A stretch of 5,576 nt of DNA from Microbacteriaceae bacterium. Its GTDB lineage: Bacteria > Actinomycetota > Actinomycetes > Actinomycetales > Microbacteriaceae. Positions 4,130-5,576 of the stretch are shown here, one piece after another. The translations under genes and the position numbers were made by a program. The notes under the pieces were generated by a model. It was not told where the DNA came from, made no database searches, and was given only the letters and a program-made list of their open reading frames with translations. The DNA lies in the NCBI GenBank assembly GCA_012719255.1, contig JAAYAS010000019.1, forward strand, positions 1 through 5,576. Reading direction: 5' to 3'. The first letter of the stretch is position 1; each line of letters opens with the position of its first letter.

Positions 4130-5576
4130 ATGGCGGGCGGACGGGAGCGGTTCGAGGTCGGCGGCCGCGCGCTGCGGGTGACGAATCTCGACAAGGTGCT
4201 CTACCCCGAGACCGGCACCACGAAGGCCGACGTCATGCACTACCTCCTGTCGGTCGCCGATGCGCTGCTGCCGCAGCTCGCGGGGCGGCCGATCACCCGC
4301 AAGCGGTGGGTCGACGGGGTCGGCACCGCGAAGGCCCCGGGGGAGTCGTTCTTCCGCAAGGCCCTCGAGGACTCGGCGCCCGAGTGGATCGCGACCGGCC
4401 GCATCCGCCACCGCGAGCGCGACAACGACTACCCGCTCGCCGCCGAGCCGGCGGTGCTCGCGTGGTTCGCGCAGGTCGCGGCCCTCGAGCTGCACGTGCC
4501 GCAGTGGCGCTTCGACGCCGATGGCCGCCCCGGGCATCCCGATCGCCTCGTGCTCGATCTCGACCCGGGCGAGGGCGTCGGGCTCGCCGAGTGCGCGCAG
4601 GTGGCGCGCTGGTGCCGCGAGCTGCTCGACGGCATGGGGCTCGAGGCGGTGCCGGTCACCTCCGGCTCGAAGGGCATCCACCTCTACGCGGGCGTCGACG
4701 GCGCGCACGACTCGGATGCGATCGCCGAGGTCGCGCGCGAGCTCGCCCGCGGCCTCGAGGCCGACCACCCCGATCTCGTGATCTCGACGATGCGGAAGGC
4801 CGACCGCGCGGGCCGGGTGCTCGTCGACTGGAGTCAGAACCGGGCGGCGAAGACGACCGTGAGCCCGTACTCGCTGCGCGGCCGGTCGCGGCCGACCGTC
4901 GCCGCGCCGCGCACCTGGGAGGAGCTCGACGACCCCGATCTCGCGCAGCTCGACTACGAGCAGGTGCTCGCGCGCCTCGCCGACGGCCTCGACCCGATCG
5001 CCGGACTCGGGGCGCCGGATGCGGCGGGCCCGGCCGACCGGCTCGCGCGCTACCGCTCGATGCGCGATCCGGAGCGCACCGCCGAGCCGGTGCCGGCCGA
5101 GGCGCTCGCCCCGCGGGAGCTCGGCCCGGGGGAGCGCCCGTCGTTCGTGATCCAGGAGCACCATGCCCGCAGGCTTCACTGGGACTTCCGCCTCGAGCAC
5201 TCGGGCGTGCTCGTCTCGTGGGCGGTGCCGAAGGGGCCGCCGCTCGAGCCCGGGGTGAACCGCCTCGCGGTGCAGACCGAGGACCATCCGCTCGAGTACG
5301 GCGCCTTCGAGGGCACCATCGCGAAGGGCGAGTACGGCGCCGGCGAGGTGACGATCTGGGATGCGGGCGAGGTCGAGCTCGAGAAGTGGCGCGAGGGCCG
5401 CGAGGTGATCGCGGTGCTCCACGGCCGCTCCGACGGCGGGCTGGGCGGTGAGCCGTACCGGTTTGCGCTCATCCGGACGGGCACGCGCGGGGCGAAGGCC
5501 ACCTGGCTGCTGCACAGGATGGAGCCGGCCGGCGCCGGGAAGAAGTCCGCGAGAACGTCGGCCGCTGCGAGGGGCG
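4130..5576 (+). CDS. ligD: LigD, multifunctional NHEJ DNA ligase D: polymerase and phosphoesterase domains, 3'-truncated by the window
   Basis: The frame is open from the ATG at 4130 to the window end (482 codons) and is the ATP-dependent DNA ligase D of bacterial NHEJ. Residues about 10-300 are the primase-type polymerase (POL) domain. It opens with LRVTNLDKVLYPETG, then RPITRKRWVDGVGT. It carries the catalytic metal-binding pair in LDLDPG (Asp143, Asp145), SGSKGIH (178-184, His184) and the third acidic residue in VLVDWSQN (Asp233). Residues about 325-470 are the 3'-phosphoesterase (PE) domain: FVIQEHHARRLHWDFRLE holds His344, His350, Asp352 and Arg354, spaced like the Pseudomonas PE residues His42, His48, Asp50 and Arg52, and EDHPLEY supplies His386 (equivalent to His84). 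Then an Ala/Lys-rich linker begins (AGAGKKSARTSAAA). The ATP-dependent ligase domain is expected next, giving the mycobacterial POL-PE-LIG order. All visible catalytic residues are intact. LigD fills, trims and seals ends held by Ku, which is encoded divergently alongside. Confidence 0.97.
   Translation, partial: MAGGRERFEVGGRALRVTNLDKVLYPETGTTKADVMHYLLSVADALLPQLAGRPITRKRWVDGVGTAKAPGESFFRKALEDSAPEWIATGRIRHRERDNDYPLAAEPAVLAWFAQVAALELHVPQWRFDADGRPGHPDRLVLDLDPGEGVGLAECAQVARWCRELLDGMGLEAVPVTSGSKGIHLYAGVDGAHDSDAIAEVARELARGLEADHPDLVISTMRKADRAGRVLVDWSQNRAAKTTVSPYSLRGRSRPTVAAPRTWEELDDPDLAQLDYEQVLARLADGLDPIAGLGAPDAAGPADRLARYRSMRDPERTAEPVPAEALAPRELGPGERPSFVIQEHHARRLHWDFRLEHSGVLVSWAVPKGPPLEPGVNRLAVQTEDHPLEYGAFEGTIAKGEYGAGEVTIWDAGEVELEKWREGREVIAVLHGRSDGGLGGEPYRFALIRTGTRGAKATWLLHRMEPAGAGKKSARTSAAARG

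Noticed and set aside
4058..5515. 485-codon minus-strand frame opposite ligD, and the plus-strand frame 4306-5451
   Set aside because: Both are Arg/Ala/Gly-rich shadows of ligD, whose own frame is certain from its catalytic motifs.
1..5576. CRISPR arrays, tRNA or rRNA genes, insertion sequences, phage genes, toxin-antitoxin or other defence genes
   Set aside because: I looked for regular spaced repeats, tRNA-like cloverleaf sequence, transposase motifs and terminal inverted repeats and saw none. The genes present are ordinary chromosomal types.

Overview
The window is very GC-rich and its coding sequences end almost every codon in G or C. The codon use, leader-poor gene starts and gene content (Ku beside LigD, a tocopherol cyclase-like protein, a small COG2388-type acetyltransferase) suggest a high-GC actinobacterium, most likely a member of the Microbacteriaceae. 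That placement is inferred from sequence style and remembered family resemblance, not from a search.

Layout from left to right. (1) 1-261, plus strand: the C-terminal part of a DJ-1/PfpI-family protein whose start lies outside the window. (2) Minus strand: a tocopherol cyclase-like protein starting at 1313. Its family-like part ends near base 340, but its frame has no stop codon and stays open to base 1, antisense to the whole visible PfpI segment. (3) 1314-1477: an intergenic gap carrying a nested inverted repeat. (4) 1478-2617, minus: a 12-helix MFS transporter. (5) 2618-2794: a divergent promoter region. (6) 2795-3094, plus: a 99-residue GNAT-like protein with a clear ribosome-binding site. 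(7) 3095-3118: a 24-base convergent gap that can fold into a GC-rich hairpin. (8) 3119-4033, minus: the NHEJ protein Ku with a lysine-rich tail. (9) 4034-4129: a 96-base divergent gap. (10) From 4130 to the window end, plus: ligD, containing the polymerase and phosphoesterase domains; a ligase domain would follow beyond the edge.

The best-supported functional unit is the divergent ku/ligD pair, the two-component bacterial non-homologous end-joining system. Ku binds double-strand ends and recruits LigD, which processes, fills and seals them. Ku appears to be expressed from a leaderless transcript, whereas ligD has a strong Shine-Dalgarno, so the two may be translated differently. The MFS transporter and the cyclase-like gene run in the same direction 164 bases apart, but nothing in the sequence ties them to a shared pathway. 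I see no phage, IS, CRISPR, tRNA or rRNA feature. No intergenic stretch exceeds 300 bases.

I do not find a clearly new system. The items most worth checking are the missing stop codon of the cyclase-like gene, the nested palindrome at 1375-1419, the leaderless ku start, and the over-represented GGATGC/CCGGATGCGG word.
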